A stretch of 64,000 nt of DNA, taken from Streptomyces sp. NBC_01439. Its GTDB lineage: Bacteria > Actinomycetota > Actinomycetes > Streptomycetales > Streptomycetaceae. The notes beneath the pieces were generated by a model, which worked only from the letters and a program-made list of their open reading frames with translations, made no database searches and was not told the origin of the DNA. The position numbers and the translations under genes are program-made. The number at the start of each line of letters is the position of its first letter. The first letter of the stretch is position 1. The stretch is from NCBI RefSeq assembly GCF_036227605.1, contig NZ_CP109487.1:1922001-1986000 (forward strand), read 5' to 3'. Below are positions 1 through 9,401 of the stretch, one piece after another.

Positions 1-369
1 GCTCGGCTGGCCGAGGACGGCAGCTCACCGGAAGCAGTGGTCGAGTACGTGCGCCGCGAGCTCGTCGGCCTGCTGGGCCTGCGCAGCTGCCGCTTCGAGT
101 ACGGCAGGCTGCTCGGGCACCGGCCGCGCCTGCAGCACGACGGCAGCCTGTGGCTGCGCAGCGGCAGCCGCATCACCGAGTACGCCGACTGGCCGGACGG
201 GGAGACCGAACTGCGCGTCGTCGGCGGAGGCCACTACTACGGCCGCTTCCTCCTCGATCCACTCCCGGGCCGCCCCCTGCCCCCCGAAGAGGCCCGCCTG
301 GTGGCCGTCGCGCTGGCCGCGCAGGCCGGCGCCGCCCTGGACACAGCCGGCCTGTCCCACCAGGGCTGA
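1..369 (+). CDS. C-terminal part of a GAF-like protein (5' truncated by window edge)
   Basis: The frame is open from base 1 to the TGA at 367-369 and gives about 122 residues without a start, so the gene begins outside the window. The visible part mixes a helical start (VVEYVRRELVGLLGLRSCRF) with short beta-like stretches and ends in a helix rich in Ala (ARLVAVALAAQAGAALDTA). This pattern resembles the second half of a GAF domain as found in KdpD-like or DUF4118 sensor proteins. That assignment is inference. It is followed by the kdp promoter on the same strand, so it may be a sensor-type neighbour of kdp. Confidence 0.6.
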   Translation, partial: ARLAEDGSSPEAVVEYVRRELVGLLGLRSCRFEYGRLLGHRPRLQHDGSLWLRSGSRITEYADWPDGETELRVVGGGHYYGRFLLDPLPGRPLPPEEARLVAVALAAQAGAALDTAGLSHQG

Positions 370-390
370 CTGGCGATTCACGGCTTCACG

Positions 391-453
391 CGTAAGCGTG
401 GCGTTAAGAGTTCCCCTGCGCCCGTATGGACCCCGTCAAGGTGTCTTAACGCC
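391..453. promoter_or_regulatory. Candidate KdpE operator array in front of kdp
   Basis: On the minus strand there are four pentamers: TGACG (434-438), ATACG (423-427), TAACG (402-406) and TTACG (391-395). Their offsets are 0, 11, 32 and 43, the same as at 13771-13820, 14617-14666 and 14857-14906. OmpR-family regulators, to which KdpE belongs, typically bind direct repeats spaced about one helical turn apart. A perfect 10-bp inverted repeat (GGCGTTAAGA at 400-409, TCTTAACGCC at 444-453) overlaps the region. Binding by KdpE is inference. Confidence 0.6.
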
Positions 454-528
454 GGGCTGAAGACACGGTTATCTCGTCATCGGCCATCTGGCCGATTCAT
501 TTCCTCCCTCTTCATCCAGGAGCTCACG

Positions 529-612
529 GTGGCCGATCTGGCCTTCGTCGTCACCACGGTCGCGGTGTTCGCGCTGGTGGCTCTCATCGCCCGGGGGGTG
601 ACCAAGCTGTGA
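529..612 (+). CDS. 27-residue membrane micro-ORF at the head of the kdp operon
   Basis: A GTG start with AGGAG at 518-522 (six bases upstream) opens 27 codons. The product is one hydrophobic helix (LAFVVTTVAVFALVALIA) followed by a basic end (RGVTKL). The stop TGA overlaps the GTG of kdpF, which indicates translational coupling. It is not KdpF itself, which follows and carries the recognisable YPERF end. A second small hydrophobic subunit of the Kdp complex or a regulatory leader peptide are both possible; I know of no established function. Confidence 0.65.
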   Translation: MADLAFVVTTVAVFALVALIARGVTKL

Positions 613-698
613 ACGCCGAAAACATCGTCGGCCTCGTGGTGGCCGTCTCCCTGCTCGGATACCTCGTCCTCGCCCTTGTGTACCCGGAGAGGTTCTAG
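609..698 (+). CDS. kdpF: KdpF, small subunit of the K+-transporting ATPase
   Basis: A GTG start overlapping the preceding stop gives 29 residues: a single transmembrane helix (IVGLVVAVSLLGYLVLALV) ending in YPERF, the usual KdpF form. KdpF is a membrane peptide that stabilises the KdpABC complex. The stop at 696-698 lies six bases before kdpA. A second KdpF of identical length occurs at 23064-23153. Confidence 0.92.
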   Translation: MNAENIVGLVVAVSLLGYLVLALVYPERF

Positions 699-704
699 CC
701 ACCG

Positions 705-2369
705 ATGAGTCCCGTTCTCGCTGGTGTGCTCCAGCTCCTCGCACTGATCGCCGCGCTCGCGCTGGCCTACCGCCCCCTGGGCGACTACATGGCCCGCGTC
801 TACTCCTCCGAGAAGCACTACAAGCCGGAGAAGTGGATCTACAAGGCCATCGGCGCCAACCCGTCGGCCGAGATGCGCTGGCCCGCCTACCTGCGCGCCG
901 TCCTCGCCTTCTCCGCGGTCAGCGTCCTCTTCCTCTACGCCCTCCAGCGCGCCCAGGGCATCCTGCCCGGCTCGCTCGGCTTCGTGGCGATCGACCCGGA
1001 CCAGGCCTTCAACACCGCCGCGTCCTTCGTGTCGAACACGAACTGGCAGTCGTACTACGGCGAGCAGGCCATGGGCCACGTCGTACAGACCGGCGGCCTC
1101 GCGGTCCAGAACTTCGTCTCCGCCGCCGTCGGCATGGCCGTCGCCGTCGCCCTCGTACGGGGCTTCGCGCGCTCCCGCACCGGAGAGCTCGGCAACTTCT
1201 GGGCCGACCTGGTCCGCGGTGTCTTCCGCATCCTGCTGCCCATCTCCGTGATCGGCGCGGTCATCCTCGTCGCGTGCGGCGCCATCCAGAACTTCGCCGG
1301 AATCCACGAGGTCGGCCAGTTCCTCGGCGGCACCCAGCAGTGGAACGGCGGCGCCGTCGCCTCCCAGGAGGTCATCAAGGAGCTGGGCACCAACGGCGGC
1401 GGCTACTTCAACGCCAACTCCGCCCACCCCTTCGAGAACCCCAACCCGTTCTCGAACCTCTTCGAGATCTTCCTGATCCTGCTCATCCCGTTCTCCCTGA
1501 CCCGCACCTTCGGCCGCATGGTCGGAAACCTGCGCCAGGGCTACGCGATCCTCGCGACCATGGCCACCATCTGGCTCGGGTTCGTCGCACTGATGATGTG
1601 GACCGAGTTCGCCGGTAACGGCCCTGCCTTCGACATCGCCGGCGGGGCGATGGAGGGCAAGGAGACCCGCTTCGGTATCGCCGCGTCCTCGATCTTCTCC
1701 GTGTCCACGACCCTGACGTCCACGGGTGCCGTCAACTCCTTCCACTCCTCCTTCACCGGTCTCGGCGGCGGCATCCAGCTGCTGGGCATGCAGCTCGGTG
1801 AGATCGCGCCCGGCGGTGTCGGCTCCGGCCTCTACGGCATGCTGATCATGGCGATCATCGCGGTGTTCATCGCCGGCCTGATGGTCGGCCGCACCCCCGA
1901 GTACCTGGGCAAGAAGATCGGCACCCGCGAGATCAAGTTCGCGGCCTGCTACATCCTCATCACCCCGGCCCTGGTGCTGGGCTTCACCGCCGCCGCGATG
2001 GCGTTGGACACCCCGGCCAACTCCATGACCAACACCGGGGCGCACGGCTTCTCGGAGATCCTCTACGCCTACACCTCCGGCGCCAACAACAACGGCTCAG
2101 CCTTCGCCGGCCTGAACGCCGACACCCAGTGGTTCAACAGCACCATCGGCATCGCGATGCTGCTGGGCCGTTTCCTGCCCATGGTGTTCGTCCTGGCCCT
2201 GGCCGGCTCGCTGGCCGAGCAGAAGCCCGTCCCCGAGACCGCGGGCACCCTGCGCACCGACAAGCCCCTCTACACCGGCCTGCTCGTCGGCACGATCCTC
2301 ATCGTCACCGGTCTGACCTACTTCCCGGCCCTCGCGCTGGGACCGCTCGCCGAAGGGCTCGCATCATGA
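705..2369 (+). CDS. kdpA: KdpA, potassium-binding and translocating subunit
   Basis: The 554-residue membrane protein matches KdpA in length and sequence. It forms the K+-selective channel-like part of the Kdp P-type ATPase, with four pore-loop repeats of the SKT superfamily. Recognisable segments are [11 protein letters not shown] near residue 110, [19 protein letters not shown] near residue 230, [19 protein letters not shown] near residue 340 and [17 protein letters not shown] sequence ([14 protein letters not shown]) near residue 460. It starts at the ATG after kdpF and its stop overlaps the kdpB start (ATGA). Confidence 0.98.
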   Translation: MSPVLAGVLQLLALIAALALAYRPLGDYMARVYSSEKHYKPEKWIYKAIGANPSAEMRWPAYLRAVLAFSAVSVLFLYALQRAQGILPGSLGFVAIDPDQAFNTAASFVSNTNWQSYYGEQAMGHVVQTGGLAVQNFVSAAVGMAVAVALVRGFARSRTGELGNFWADLVRGVFRILLPISVIGAVILVACGAIQNFAGIHEVGQFLGGTQQWNGGAVASQEVIKELGTNGGGYFNANSAHPFENPNPFSNLFEIFLILLIPFSLTRTFGRMVGNLRQGYAILATMATIWLGFVALMMWTEFAGNGPAFDIAGGAMEGKETRFGIAASSIFSVSTTLTSTGAVNSFHSSFTGLGGGIQLLGMQLGEIAPGGVGSGLYGMLIMAIIAVFIAGLMVGRTPEYLGKKIGTREIKFAACYILITPALVLGFTAAAMALDTPANSMTNTGAHGFSEILYAYTSGANNNGSAFAGLNADTQWFNSTIGIAMLLGRFLPMVFVLALAGSLAEQKPVPETAGTLRTDKPLYTGLLVGTILIVTGLTYFPALALGPLAEGLAS

Positions 2370-4471
2370 GCACCGCCACACCCACCAGGGCTCCGCACCA
2401 GGACGTGCCCACCGGCCACAAGCCGGGCGGCGGACGCGTGGGAGGCGGCCTCTTCGACCCCAAGCAGCTGCTGAAGTCCTTCCCCGACGCGATCCGCAAG
2501 CTCGACCCCAGGATCATGATCAAGTCCCCGGTCATGTTCGTCGTCCTGATCGGCTCGGTCGTCACCACCGTCCTCGCGATCAAGGACCCCACGGACTGGT
2601 TCGGCTGGGCCATCACCGCCTGGCTGTGGCTGACCACCATCTTCGCCAACCTCGCCGAAGCCGTCGCCGAAGGCCGCGGCAAGGCCCAGGCCGACACCCT
2701 GCGCAAGGCCAAGACCGACTCCGTCGCCCGCCGTCTGACCAAGGACGGCAAGGGTGAGGAACAGGTGCCCGGCGCGGAGCTCCGTATCGGTGACCTGGTG
2801 GTCTGCGAGGCCGGCGACATCATCCCGGGCGACGGTGACGTCGTCGAGGGCGTCGCGTCCGTCGACGAGTCCGCGATCACGGGCGAATCGGCCCCGGTGA
2901 TCCGGGAATCGGGCGGCGACCGCAGCGCGGTCACCGGTGGTACGAAGGTGCTGTCCGACCGGATCGTCATCAAGATCACGACGAAGCCCGGCGAGACCTT
3001 CATCGACCGCATGATCGCCCTCGTCGAGGGCGCCGCCCGGCAGAAGACGCCCAACGAGATCGCGCTGAACATCCTTCTCGCGTCCCTCACCATCGTCTTC
3101 CTGCTCGCGGTCGTCACCCTGCAGCCCTTCGCGATCTACGCGGGCGCCGAGCAGTCGATGATCGTGCTCACGGCCCTGCTGGTCTGCCTGATCCCGACCA
3201 CGATCGGTGCTCTGCTCTCGGCGATCGGCATCGCCGGCATGGACCGGCTGGTCCAGCGCAACGTGCTCGCCATGTCCGGCCGCGCCGTCGAGGCCGCGGG
3301 CGACGTCTCCACGCTGCTGCTCGACAAGACGGGCACCATCACCCTCGGCAACCGCCAGGCGTCAGAGTTCGTCCCGGTCAAGGGCACGACGGAGGCCGAG
3401 CTGGCGGACGCCGCCCAGCTCTCCTCCCTCGCGGACGAGACCCCCGAAGGCCGCTCCATCGTCGTCCTCGCCAAGGAGAAGTACGGGCTGCGCGAGCGCC
3501 ACCAGGGCGAACTCGCCCACGCCGAGTGGATCGCCTTCACCGCACAGACCCGTATGTCGGGCGTCGACGTCGACGGCAAGCAGACCCGCAAGGGCGCGGC
3601 AGGGTCGGTCATCACCTGGGTCAAGGAGCAGGGTGGCCAGGTCTCCGACGACGCCGACCTCCTCACCAACAAGATCTCGGAAGCGGGCGGCACCCCGCTC
3701 CTCGTCGCCGTCAAGGACGACAAGGGGGCCCGTGTCCTGGGTGTCATCCACCTCAAGGATGTCGTCAAGGAGGGCATGCGCGAACGCTTCGACGAACTGC
3801 GGCGCATGGGCATCAAGACGATCATGATCACCGGTGACAACCCGCTGACGGCCAAGGCCATCGCGGAGGAGGCGGGCGTGGACGACTTCCTCGCCGAGGC
3901 CACCCCCGAGGACAAGATGGCCCTCATCAAGCGGGAGCAGGCGGGCGGCAAGCTCGTCGCGATGACCGGTGACGGTACGAACGACGCGCCGGCCCTCGCG
4001 CAGGCGGACGTCGGCGTGGCCATGAACACCGGCACCTCGGCCGCCAAGGAGGCCGGGAACATGGTGGACCTGGACTCCAACCCCACCAAACTCATCGAGA
4101 TCGTGGAGATCGGCAAGCAGCTCCTCATCACCCGCGGAGCCCTCACCACGTTCTCCATCGCCAACGACGTCGCGAAGTACTTCGCGATCATCCCGGCCAT
4201 GTTCGCCGTGGTCTACCCGGGCCTGGACAAGCTCAACATCATGGGCCTGGCCTCACCCGAGTCGGCGATCCTCTCCGCGGTCATCTTCAACGCACTGATC
4301 ATCATCGCGCTTGTGCCGCTCGCCCTGAAGGGCGTCCAGTACAAGCCGACCAGCGCCGACAAGATGCTGCGCCGCAATATCGGGCTGTACGGCGTGGGCG
4401 GTCTGATCGCCCCGTTCATCGGCATCAAGATCATCGACCTGCTCATCTCCCTCATCCCCGGAATCGGCTGA
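2366..4471 (+). CDS. kdpB: KdpB, P-type ATPase catalytic subunit
   Basis: The start is the ATG at 2366-2368 overlapping the kdpA stop, giving 701 residues, normal for KdpB. The phosphorylation motif DKTGT has its Asp at residue 320. The TGES actuator motif is at about 172-175; its Ser is the position phosphorylated to inhibit KdpB in E. coli. [10 protein letters not shown] marks the P domain. Upstream in-frame codons back to 2129 overlap kdpA and are not needed. KdpB hydrolyses ATP to drive K+ uptake through KdpA. Confidence 0.98.
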   Translation: MSTATPTRAPHQDVPTGHKPGGGRVGGGLFDPKQLLKSFPDAIRKLDPRIMIKSPVMFVVLIGSVVTTVLAIKDPTDWFGWAITAWLWLTTIFANLAEAVAEGRGKAQADTLRKAKTDSVARRLTKDGKGEEQVPGAELRIGDLVVCEAGDIIPGDGDVVEGVASVDESAITGESAPVIRESGGDRSAVTGGTKVLSDRIVIKITTKPGETFIDRMIALVEGAARQKTPNEIALNILLASLTIVFLLAVVTLQPFAIYAGAEQSMIVLTALLVCLIPTTIGALLSAIGIAGMDRLVQRNVLAMSGRAVEAAGDVSTLLLDKTGTITLGNRQASEFVPVKGTTEAELADAAQLSSLADETPEGRSIVVLAKEKYGLRERHQGELAHAEWIAFTAQTRMSGVDVDGKQTRKGAAGSVITWVKEQGGQVSDDADLLTNKISEAGGTPLLVAVKDDKGARVLGVIHLKDVVKEGMRERFDELRRMGIKTIMITGDNPLTAKAIAEEAGVDDFLAEATPEDKMALIKREQAGGKLVAMTGDGTNDAPALAQADVGVAMNTGTSAAKEAGNMVDLDSNPTKLIEIVEIGKQLLITRGALTTFSIANDVAKYFAIIPAMFAVVYPGLDKLNIMGLASPESAILSAVIFNALIIIALVPLALKGVQYKPTSADKMLRRNIGLYGVGGLIAPFIGIKIIDLLISLIPGIG

Positions 4472-4477
4472 TCTGCC

Positions 4478-5194
4478 ATGAACAATTCCGTATCCAGCAC
4501 CGTCCGCCTGATCGGTGCGGGCCTGCGCGCCCTGCTCGTCCTGACCGTGATCTGCGGGGTCATCTACCCGCTCGCCGTCACCGGGATCGCCCAGGCCCTC
4601 TTCAACGACAAGGCCAACGGGTCCGAGATCAAGGACAAGAGCGGCCAGGTCGTCGGCTCCTCCCTCATCGGCCAGAGCTACAACCTGCCGAAGAAGGACC
4701 CCAACGACGCCGAAGAGGCGGCCAGGCCGGACCTGAAGTGGTTCCAGCCGCGCCCCTCCAACGGCCTGGGCAGCAACAGCGTCAACATGCAGTACTCGCT
4801 GATCCTGTCCGGCGCCACCAACCGCTCCGCCGACAACGGAGCCGTGGGCGGCCAGTGCACCAAGGCGGCGGAGGAAGGCACGCTCTGCGCCCAGGTCGTC
4901 GCCGCCAAGGAAGCAGTCATCGCGGACAACTCCACCGCCGGCTACACGGTCAAGCCCGAGGACGTACCGGCCGACGCCGTCACCTCCTCCGGCTCCGGCC
5001 TCGACCCGGACATCTCCCCCGAGTACGCCAAGCTCCAGGTCCACCGGGTCGCCGAGCAGAACAAGCTCGACGTCAAGCAGGTCGAGAAGCTCGTCGCCGA
5101 CCACACCACCAGCCGGACCCTCGGCTTCATGGGCGAACCCCGCGTCAACGTCCTTGAGCTCAACATCGCCCTCAAGGCACTGACCAAGAGCTGA
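4478..5194 (+). CDS. kdpC: KdpC, K+-transporting ATPase subunit C
   Basis: The 238-residue protein starts six bases after kdpB. It has one N-terminal membrane helix (about residues 10-35, ALLVLTVICGVIYPLAVTGI) and a long extracytoplasmic domain with conserved KdpC features (LIGQSY, FQPRPS, SGSGLDPDISPEYA, LNIALK at the end). KdpC connects and stabilises KdpA and KdpB. It is longer than the E. coli protein (about 190 residues), as is usual in actinobacteria. A strong hairpin follows at 5219-5278. Confidence 0.97.
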   Translation: MNNSVSSTVRLIGAGLRALLVLTVICGVIYPLAVTGIAQALFNDKANGSEIKDKSGQVVGSSLIGQSYNLPKKDPNDAEEAARPDLKWFQPRPSNGLGSNSVNMQYSLILSGATNRSADNGAVGGQCTKAAEEGTLCAQVVAAKEAVIADNSTAGYTVKPEDVPADAVTSSGSGLDPDISPEYAKLQVHRVAEQNKLDVKQVEKLVADHTTSRTLGFMGEPRVNVLELNIALKALTKS

Positions 5195-5218
5195 TGTTCC
5201 ACATCGCACGGTCTGAGC

Positions 5219-5278
5219 GCCGGCGGGGCGCGGACCTCCCCCAGCTACCGCTGGGAGGGGCCCCAGCGCCCCGCCGGC
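5219..5278. repeat. Nested palindrome with REP-like core between kdpC and kdpE
   Basis: A perfect 13-bp outer stem (GCCGGCGGGGCGC at 5219-5231, complement at 5266-5278) encloses an inner palindrome, CTCCCCCAGC-TACC-GCTGGGAGGGG. The 29 bases 5236-5264 recur exactly at 18371-18399 inside a GNAT gene, so this is a mobile palindromic repeat of the type scattered in Streptomyces genomes. At this place it could act as a terminator or attenuator, lowering regulator expression relative to kdpFABC. That role is inference. Confidence 0.75.
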
Positions 5279-5316
5279 CTCGTGCCATGCCCGTTACGAA
5301 GGAAGGCTGCACACCG

Positions 5317-6006
5317 ATGACCCGGGTGCTGGTGGTGGAGGACGACCCTCAGCTCGTCCGCGCGCTCAAGATCAATCTCCAGGCGCGCAAGTTCGAGGTC
5401 GAGGAGGCTTCAGACGGCGGCTCGGCCCTGCGGCTCGCGGCCGCCCACAAGCCGGACGTCATAGTGCTCGACCTCGGACTCCCCGACATGGACGGCATCG
5501 AAGTCATCAAGGGTGTCCGCGTCTGGAGCAAGGTCCCCATCCTGGTCCTCTCCGCCCGTCACACCTCGGAGGACAAGATCCGCGCATTGGACGCGGGCGC
5601 GGACGACTACGTGACGAAACCGTTCAGCATGGACGAGCTCCTGGCCCGGCTGCGGGCAGCCGCCCGGAGACATGAAGCCCCGGCGGCTTCGCAGGCCGAC
5701 GAAGTCTCCGTGGTCACGACCGCAGAGTTCACCGTCGACCTGGTCGCAAAGAAGGTGCAGCGGGGCGAGCGCAGCGTACGGCTCACCCCGACCGAATGGC
5801 ACCTGCTGGAAATCCTCATCACCCACCCCGGCCGGCTGATCACTCAGAGTCAGCTGCTGCTGGAGGTCTGGGGACCCACCTACGGGGAGAACACCAACTA
5901 CCTGCGTGTATACATGGCCCAGCTACGGCGCAAACTGGAAGCGGACCCCTCCCACCCCCGGTACCTGATCACCGAACCGGGCATGGGATACCGCTTCGAA
6001 CCCTGA
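5317..6006 (+). CDS. kdpE: KdpE, OmpR-family response regulator
   Basis: The start at ATG 5317 is preceded by GAAGGAAGG-type ribosome binding sequence (about 5299-5306); further in-frame codons upstream run through the palindrome and are unlikely to be coding. The 229 residues hold a receiver domain with Asp52 (VLDLGLPDMDG), Lys101 (TKPF) and a winged-helix output domain (LTPTEWHLLEIL, TNYLRVYMAQLRRKLE). The family regulates kdp transcription on phosphorylation by KdpD. It is close to kdpE2 (13849-14535). The order E before D is the reverse of the E. coli order. Confidence 0.95.
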   Translation: MTRVLVVEDDPQLVRALKINLQARKFEVEEASDGGSALRLAAAHKPDVIVLDLGLPDMDGIEVIKGVRVWSKVPILVLSARHTSEDKIRALDAGADDYVTKPFSMDELLARLRAAARRHEAPAASQADEVSVVTTAEFTVDLVAKKVQRGERSVRLTPTEWHLLEILITHPGRLITQSQLLLEVWGPTYGENTNYLRVYMAQLRRKLEADPSHPRYLITEPGMGYRFEP

Positions 6007-6045
6007 TCACCCGCCCGATCGTCACCAGAGAAGAAGAGTCTGAAC

Positions 6046-8589
6046 ATGGGACGCGGCAAGCTCCGCATCTACCTCGGTGCGGCACCGGGCGTCGGCAAGA
6101 CGTACGCGATGCTCTCCGAGGCACACCGCCGGGTCGAGCGGGGCACCGACTGCGTCGTCGGCTTCGTCGAGCACCACAACCGCCCGCGGACCGAGGTGAT
6201 GCTGCACGGCCTCGAGCTCATCGAGCGGCGCGAGCTGGCATACCGCGGCTCCACCTTCACCGAGATGGACGTGGACGCGATCCTCGCCCGCCGCCCCGCC
6301 GTCGCGCTCGTGGACGAGCTCGCCCACACCAACGTGCCGGGCTCGCGCAATGCCAAGCGCTGGCAGGACGTGGAGGAGCTGCTCCAGGCCGGCATCGACG
6401 TCGTGTCCACCGTGAACATCCAGCACCTGGAGTCGCTCGGGGACGTCGTCGAAACGATCACGGGCGTGCGCCAGCGGGAGACCGTACCGGACGAGGTGGC
6501 CCGGCGGGCGGACCAGATCGAGCTGGTCGACATGTCCCCGCAGGCGCTGCGCCGCCGGATGGCCCACGGCAACGTCTACAAGCCCGACAAGGTCGACGCG
6601 GCCCTCTCGAACTACTTCCGTCCTGGCAATCTGACCGCGCTGCGCGAGCTGGCGCTGCTGTGGGTGGCCGACCGGGTGGACGAGTACCTCCAGGAGTACC
6701 GGGGCGAGCACAACATCCGCTCCACCTGGCAGGCGCGTGAGCGGATCGTCGTCGGGCTCACGGGCGGTCCGGAAGGCCGTACGCTCATCCGCCGCGCCGC
6801 CCGCCTCGCCGAGAAGGGCGCGGGCGGCGAGGTCCTCGCCGTCTACATCGCGGCGAGTGACGGCCTCACGTCCGCCTCCCCCAAGGAACTGGCCGTTCAG
6901 CGCACGCTGGTCGAGGATCTGGGCGGCACCTTCCACCACGTCATAGGCGACAACATCCCCGACGCGCTCCTCGAGTTCGCCCGCGGGGTCAACGCCACGC
7001 AGATCGTCCTCGGCGTCAGCCGTCGGCGGTCCTGGCAGTCCGTGTTCAGCCCCGGTGTCAGCGCCACCGTAGCCCGCGAGTCCGGGCCCGACCTCGACGT
7101 GCACATCGTCACCCACGACGAGGCTGCCAAGGGCCGCGGCCTGCCCGTCGCCCGCGGCGCGCGGCTCGGCCGCTCCCGCATCATCTGGGGCTGGCTCGCC
7201 GGTATCGCCGGCCCCGCGCTGCTGTCCGTCCTGCTGAGCCAGGTCGTCCCCGAGCTCGGCCTCGCCAACGACATGCTGCTCTTCCTCACCTTCACGGTGG
7301 CGGCAGCCCTGCTCGGCGGACTGCTGCCCGCCCTGGCCTCGGCGGCCTTCGGGTCCCTGCTCCTGAACTACTACTTCACCCCGCCGCTGCACGAGTTCAC
7401 CATCTCCGACCCCTTGAACATCGTCGCCATCGCGATCTTCGTCGGCGTGGCCGTGTCCGTCGCCTCGGTGGTCGACCTGGCCGCCCGACGTACGCACCAG
7501 GCCGCGCGGCTGCGCGCCGAATCCGAGATCCTCTCCTTCCTCGCCGGCAGCGTCCTGCGCGGCGAGAACTCCCTCGACGCCCTCCTCGAACGCCTCCGCG
7601 AGACCTTCGCCATGCAGTCGGTCGTCCTCCTGGAGCGCACCACCGAGGTCGAACCCTGGACCACGGCCGCCTCCGTCGGCACCAGCCCCGTCAGCCGACC
7701 CGAAGACGCGGATGTCGACCTCCCCATAGGCGACGACATGGCCCTCGCCCTCACGGGCCGGGTCCTGCCGGCCGAGGACCGCCGCGTCCTGGGCGCCTTC
7801 GCCGCCCAGGCAGCCGTCGTACTCGACCGCCAGCGCCTCGTCGACGAGGCCGAGAAGTCCCGCGAACTCGCCGAGGCCAACCGCATCCGCACCGCGCTCC
7901 TCGCCGCCGTCAGCCACGATCTGCGCACCCCGCTCGCCGGGATCAAGGCGTCCGTCACTTCCCTGCGCTCCGACGACGTCGAATGGTCCGAGGACGACAA
8001 GGCCGAACTCCTCGAAGGCATCGAGGACGGAGCCGACCGCCTCGCAGCCCTCATCGGCAACCTCCTCGACATGTCCCGCCTCAACACCGGCACCGTCGTC
8101 CCACTGATCCGGGAAACGGATCTCGACGAGGTCGTCCCTATGGCCCTGGGCGGCGTGCCCGAGGACAGCGTCGCGCTCGACATCCCCGAGACCCTGCCGA
8201 TGGTCGCCGTCGACCGCGGCCTGCTGGAGCGGGCCGTGGCCAACATCGTCGAGAACGCCGTCAAGTACAGCCCCGCCGGCCAGCCCGTCAACGTCACTGC
8301 CAGCGCCCTGGCCCACCGCGTCGAGCTACGCGTCGTCGACCGCGGACCCGGCGTCCCGGACGAAGCCAAGGACCGCATCTTCGAACCCTTCCAGCGCCAC
8401 GGCGACGCCCCACGAGGCGCCGGAGTCGGCCTCGGCCTCGCCGTCGCCCGCGGCTTCACCGAAGCCATCGGCGGCACCCTCGCAGCCGAGGACACGCCCG
8501 GTGGCGGCCTCACCATGGTCCTCACCCTCCCCATAGCAGGTGGCGCACGGCCGGTCACCGCGGAACTCCCGACCTCTGCGGTCACCTGA
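6046..8589 (+). CDS. kdpD: KdpD, K+-responsive sensor histidine kinase
   Basis: 847 residues with all KdpD modules: N-terminal KdpD domain with Walker A GAAPGVGKT (11-19) and Walker B ALVDELAH, a universal-stress-protein-like domain (about 225-355), four membrane helices (about 380-485), a GAF-like linker, and the kinase core. The H box is SHDLRTPL with His624; N box NIVENAVKYSP; G1 DRGPGVPDEAKDRIFEPF; G2 GVGLGLAVA. It therefore looks fully active. USP domains of some KdpD proteins bind c-di-AMP. The ATG follows kdpE by 39 bases with an AGAAGAAGAG purine stretch as binding site. Confidence 0.97.
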   Translation: MGRGKLRIYLGAAPGVGKTYAMLSEAHRRVERGTDCVVGFVEHHNRPRTEVMLHGLELIERRELAYRGSTFTEMDVDAILARRPAVALVDELAHTNVPGSRNAKRWQDVEELLQAGIDVVSTVNIQHLESLGDVVETITGVRQRETVPDEVARRADQIELVDMSPQALRRRMAHGNVYKPDKVDAALSNYFRPGNLTALRELALLWVADRVDEYLQEYRGEHNIRSTWQARERIVVGLTGGPEGRTLIRRAARLAEKGAGGEVLAVYIAASDGLTSASPKELAVQRTLVEDLGGTFHHVIGDNIPDALLEFARGVNATQIVLGVSRRRSWQSVFSPGVSATVARESGPDLDVHIVTHDEAAKGRGLPVARGARLGRSRIIWGWLAGIAGPALLSVLLSQVVPELGLANDMLLFLTFTVAAALLGGLLPALASAAFGSLLLNYYFTPPLHEFTISDPLNIVAIAIFVGVAVSVASVVDLAARRTHQAARLRAESEILSFLAGSVLRGENSLDALLERLRETFAMQSVVLLERTTEVEPWTTAASVGTSPVSRPEDADVDLPIGDDMALALTGRVLPAEDRRVLGAFAAQAAVVLDRQRLVDEAEKSRELAEANRIRTALLAAVSHDLRTPLAGIKASVTSLRSDDVEWSEDDKAELLEGIEDGADRLAALIGNLLDMSRLNTGTVVPLIRETDLDEVVPMALGGVPEDSVALDIPETLPMVAVDRGLLERAVANIVENAVKYSPAGQPVNVTASALAHRVELRVVDRGPGVPDEAKDRIFEPFQRHGDAPRGAGVGLGLAVARGFTEAIGGTLAAEDTPGGGLTMVLTLPIAGGARPVTAELPTSAVT

Positions 8590-8619
8590 ATCAGCCCGCG
8601 GACCGGGTCCGACGATTGT

Positions 8620-8638
8620 CGGCCACATGCTGTGGCCG
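8620..8638. terminator. Hairpin between convergent kdpD and the HTH gene
   Basis: A perfect 8-bp stem (CGGCCACA / TGTGGCCG, loop TGC) lies between the stop of kdpD and the stop of the minus-strand gene at 8656. It probably ends transcription in both directions. Confidence 0.5.
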
Positions 8639-8655
8639 GCGATCGGCCCCCGACC

Positions 8656-8988
8656 TCAGTGCAGTGGTCCCGCGATTGCCGTGAGCGCGGCGAGGTGGCG
8701 CCGATAGGTGGCCAGTCCCTCCTCGGTCAGAGACAGCCAGGTCCGGGGCCGACGCCCGACCTGCCCCTTCTCCACCGTCACCCAGCCCGCTTCTTCAAGG
8801 CGCGAGACCTGTTTCGACAGTGCAGAGTCCGTGATCTCCACGAGGTCCCGCACATAGGCGAACTCGGCCTTCTCCACGGGAGCGAGAGCCGCGACGATCG
8901 ACAGACGCACGGCCGACGCCAGAAGCGGCGCGAGTCCGTGTCGCGGATGAGGGCCCTGACCGGCACCCACCGAGACTTCCGGCGTCAT
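8656..8988 (-). CDS. Winged-helix transcriptional regulator (MarR/ArsR-like)
   Basis: 110 residues. The centre reads as a winged helix: VRLSIVAAL (helix 1), FAYVRDLVEITDSALSKQVSRLEEAGWV (helix-turn-helix), then a wing (VTVEKGQVGRRPRTWLSLTEEG). This matches small HTH regulators that often accompany a membrane protein. The ATG overlaps the stop of the upstream membrane-protein gene by four bases, so the two form an operon. The target and ligand are unknown. Confidence 0.85.
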   Translation of the reverse strand: MTPEVSVGAGQGPHPRHGLAPLLASAVRLSIVAALAPVEKAEFAYVRDLVEITDSALSKQVSRLEEAGWVTVEKGQVGRRPRTWLSLTEEGLATYRRHLAALTAIAGPLH

Positions 8989-9401
8989 ACGGCGCGCGCC
9001 TCACGCCAGGCCGCCGCAGCGGCCGGCAGCGCGCAGGCGACAGCGGCCACGACCACGAAGGCGACACTGTCCAGGAAGACGGTGAAGCCGAGCACGAGCG
9101 TCAGGACGTAGGCAACCGCCCAGGCGCCGATCACCCTGAGATGCCTGCTGCCGTAGCCGCGCGGAACCACGGGCTGCCTCGTGGCGAACACGGACAACCC
9201 CATGACCACAACGGCGTTCGCCAACGTGCTGACGAGCGTCCCCGTCCGCCCGTGCCACATCAGCACCGCCGGGACGAGAGCGAGCTGCCACACGGCGAAC
9301 AGCCAGAGATAGCCGACGTACCAGCCGCTTCGCCCCCGCGCGGTCGCCTCGATCCGCGCAATCCCCTTCAACGATGCGACCGCATTGGTCTGTTCAGACA
9401 T
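8985..9401 (-). CDS. Four-helix membrane protein, function unknown
   Basis: The start is ATG at 9399-9401, preceded by GGGAGGGG; the open frame continues upstream without a better site. The 138 residues contain four membrane helices (WYVGYLWLFAVWQLALVPAV, TLVSTLANAVVVMGLSVFA, VIGAWAVAYVLTLVLGFTVFL, AFVVVAAVACALPAAAAAW). It is translationally coupled to the HTH gene downstream. Membrane protein plus small winged-helix pairs are common in Streptomyces, usually without known substrate. Confidence 0.8.
   Translation of the reverse strand: MSEQTNAVASLKGIARIEATARGRSGWYVGYLWLFAVWQLALVPAVLMWHGRTGTLVSTLANAVVVMGLSVFATRQPVVPRGYGSRHLRVIGAWAVAYVLTLVLGFTVFLDSVAFVVVAAVACALPAAAAAWREARAV

Noticed and set aside
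477..2045. Long minus-strand frame opposite kdpA
   Set aside because: Repeats of acidic/Gly residues and no motif; it is the complement of kdpA caused by GC3 bias.
6022..8316. Very long minus-strand frame opposite kdpD
   Set aside because: Composition typical of antisense GC-rich frames; kdpD on the plus strand is fully recognisable.
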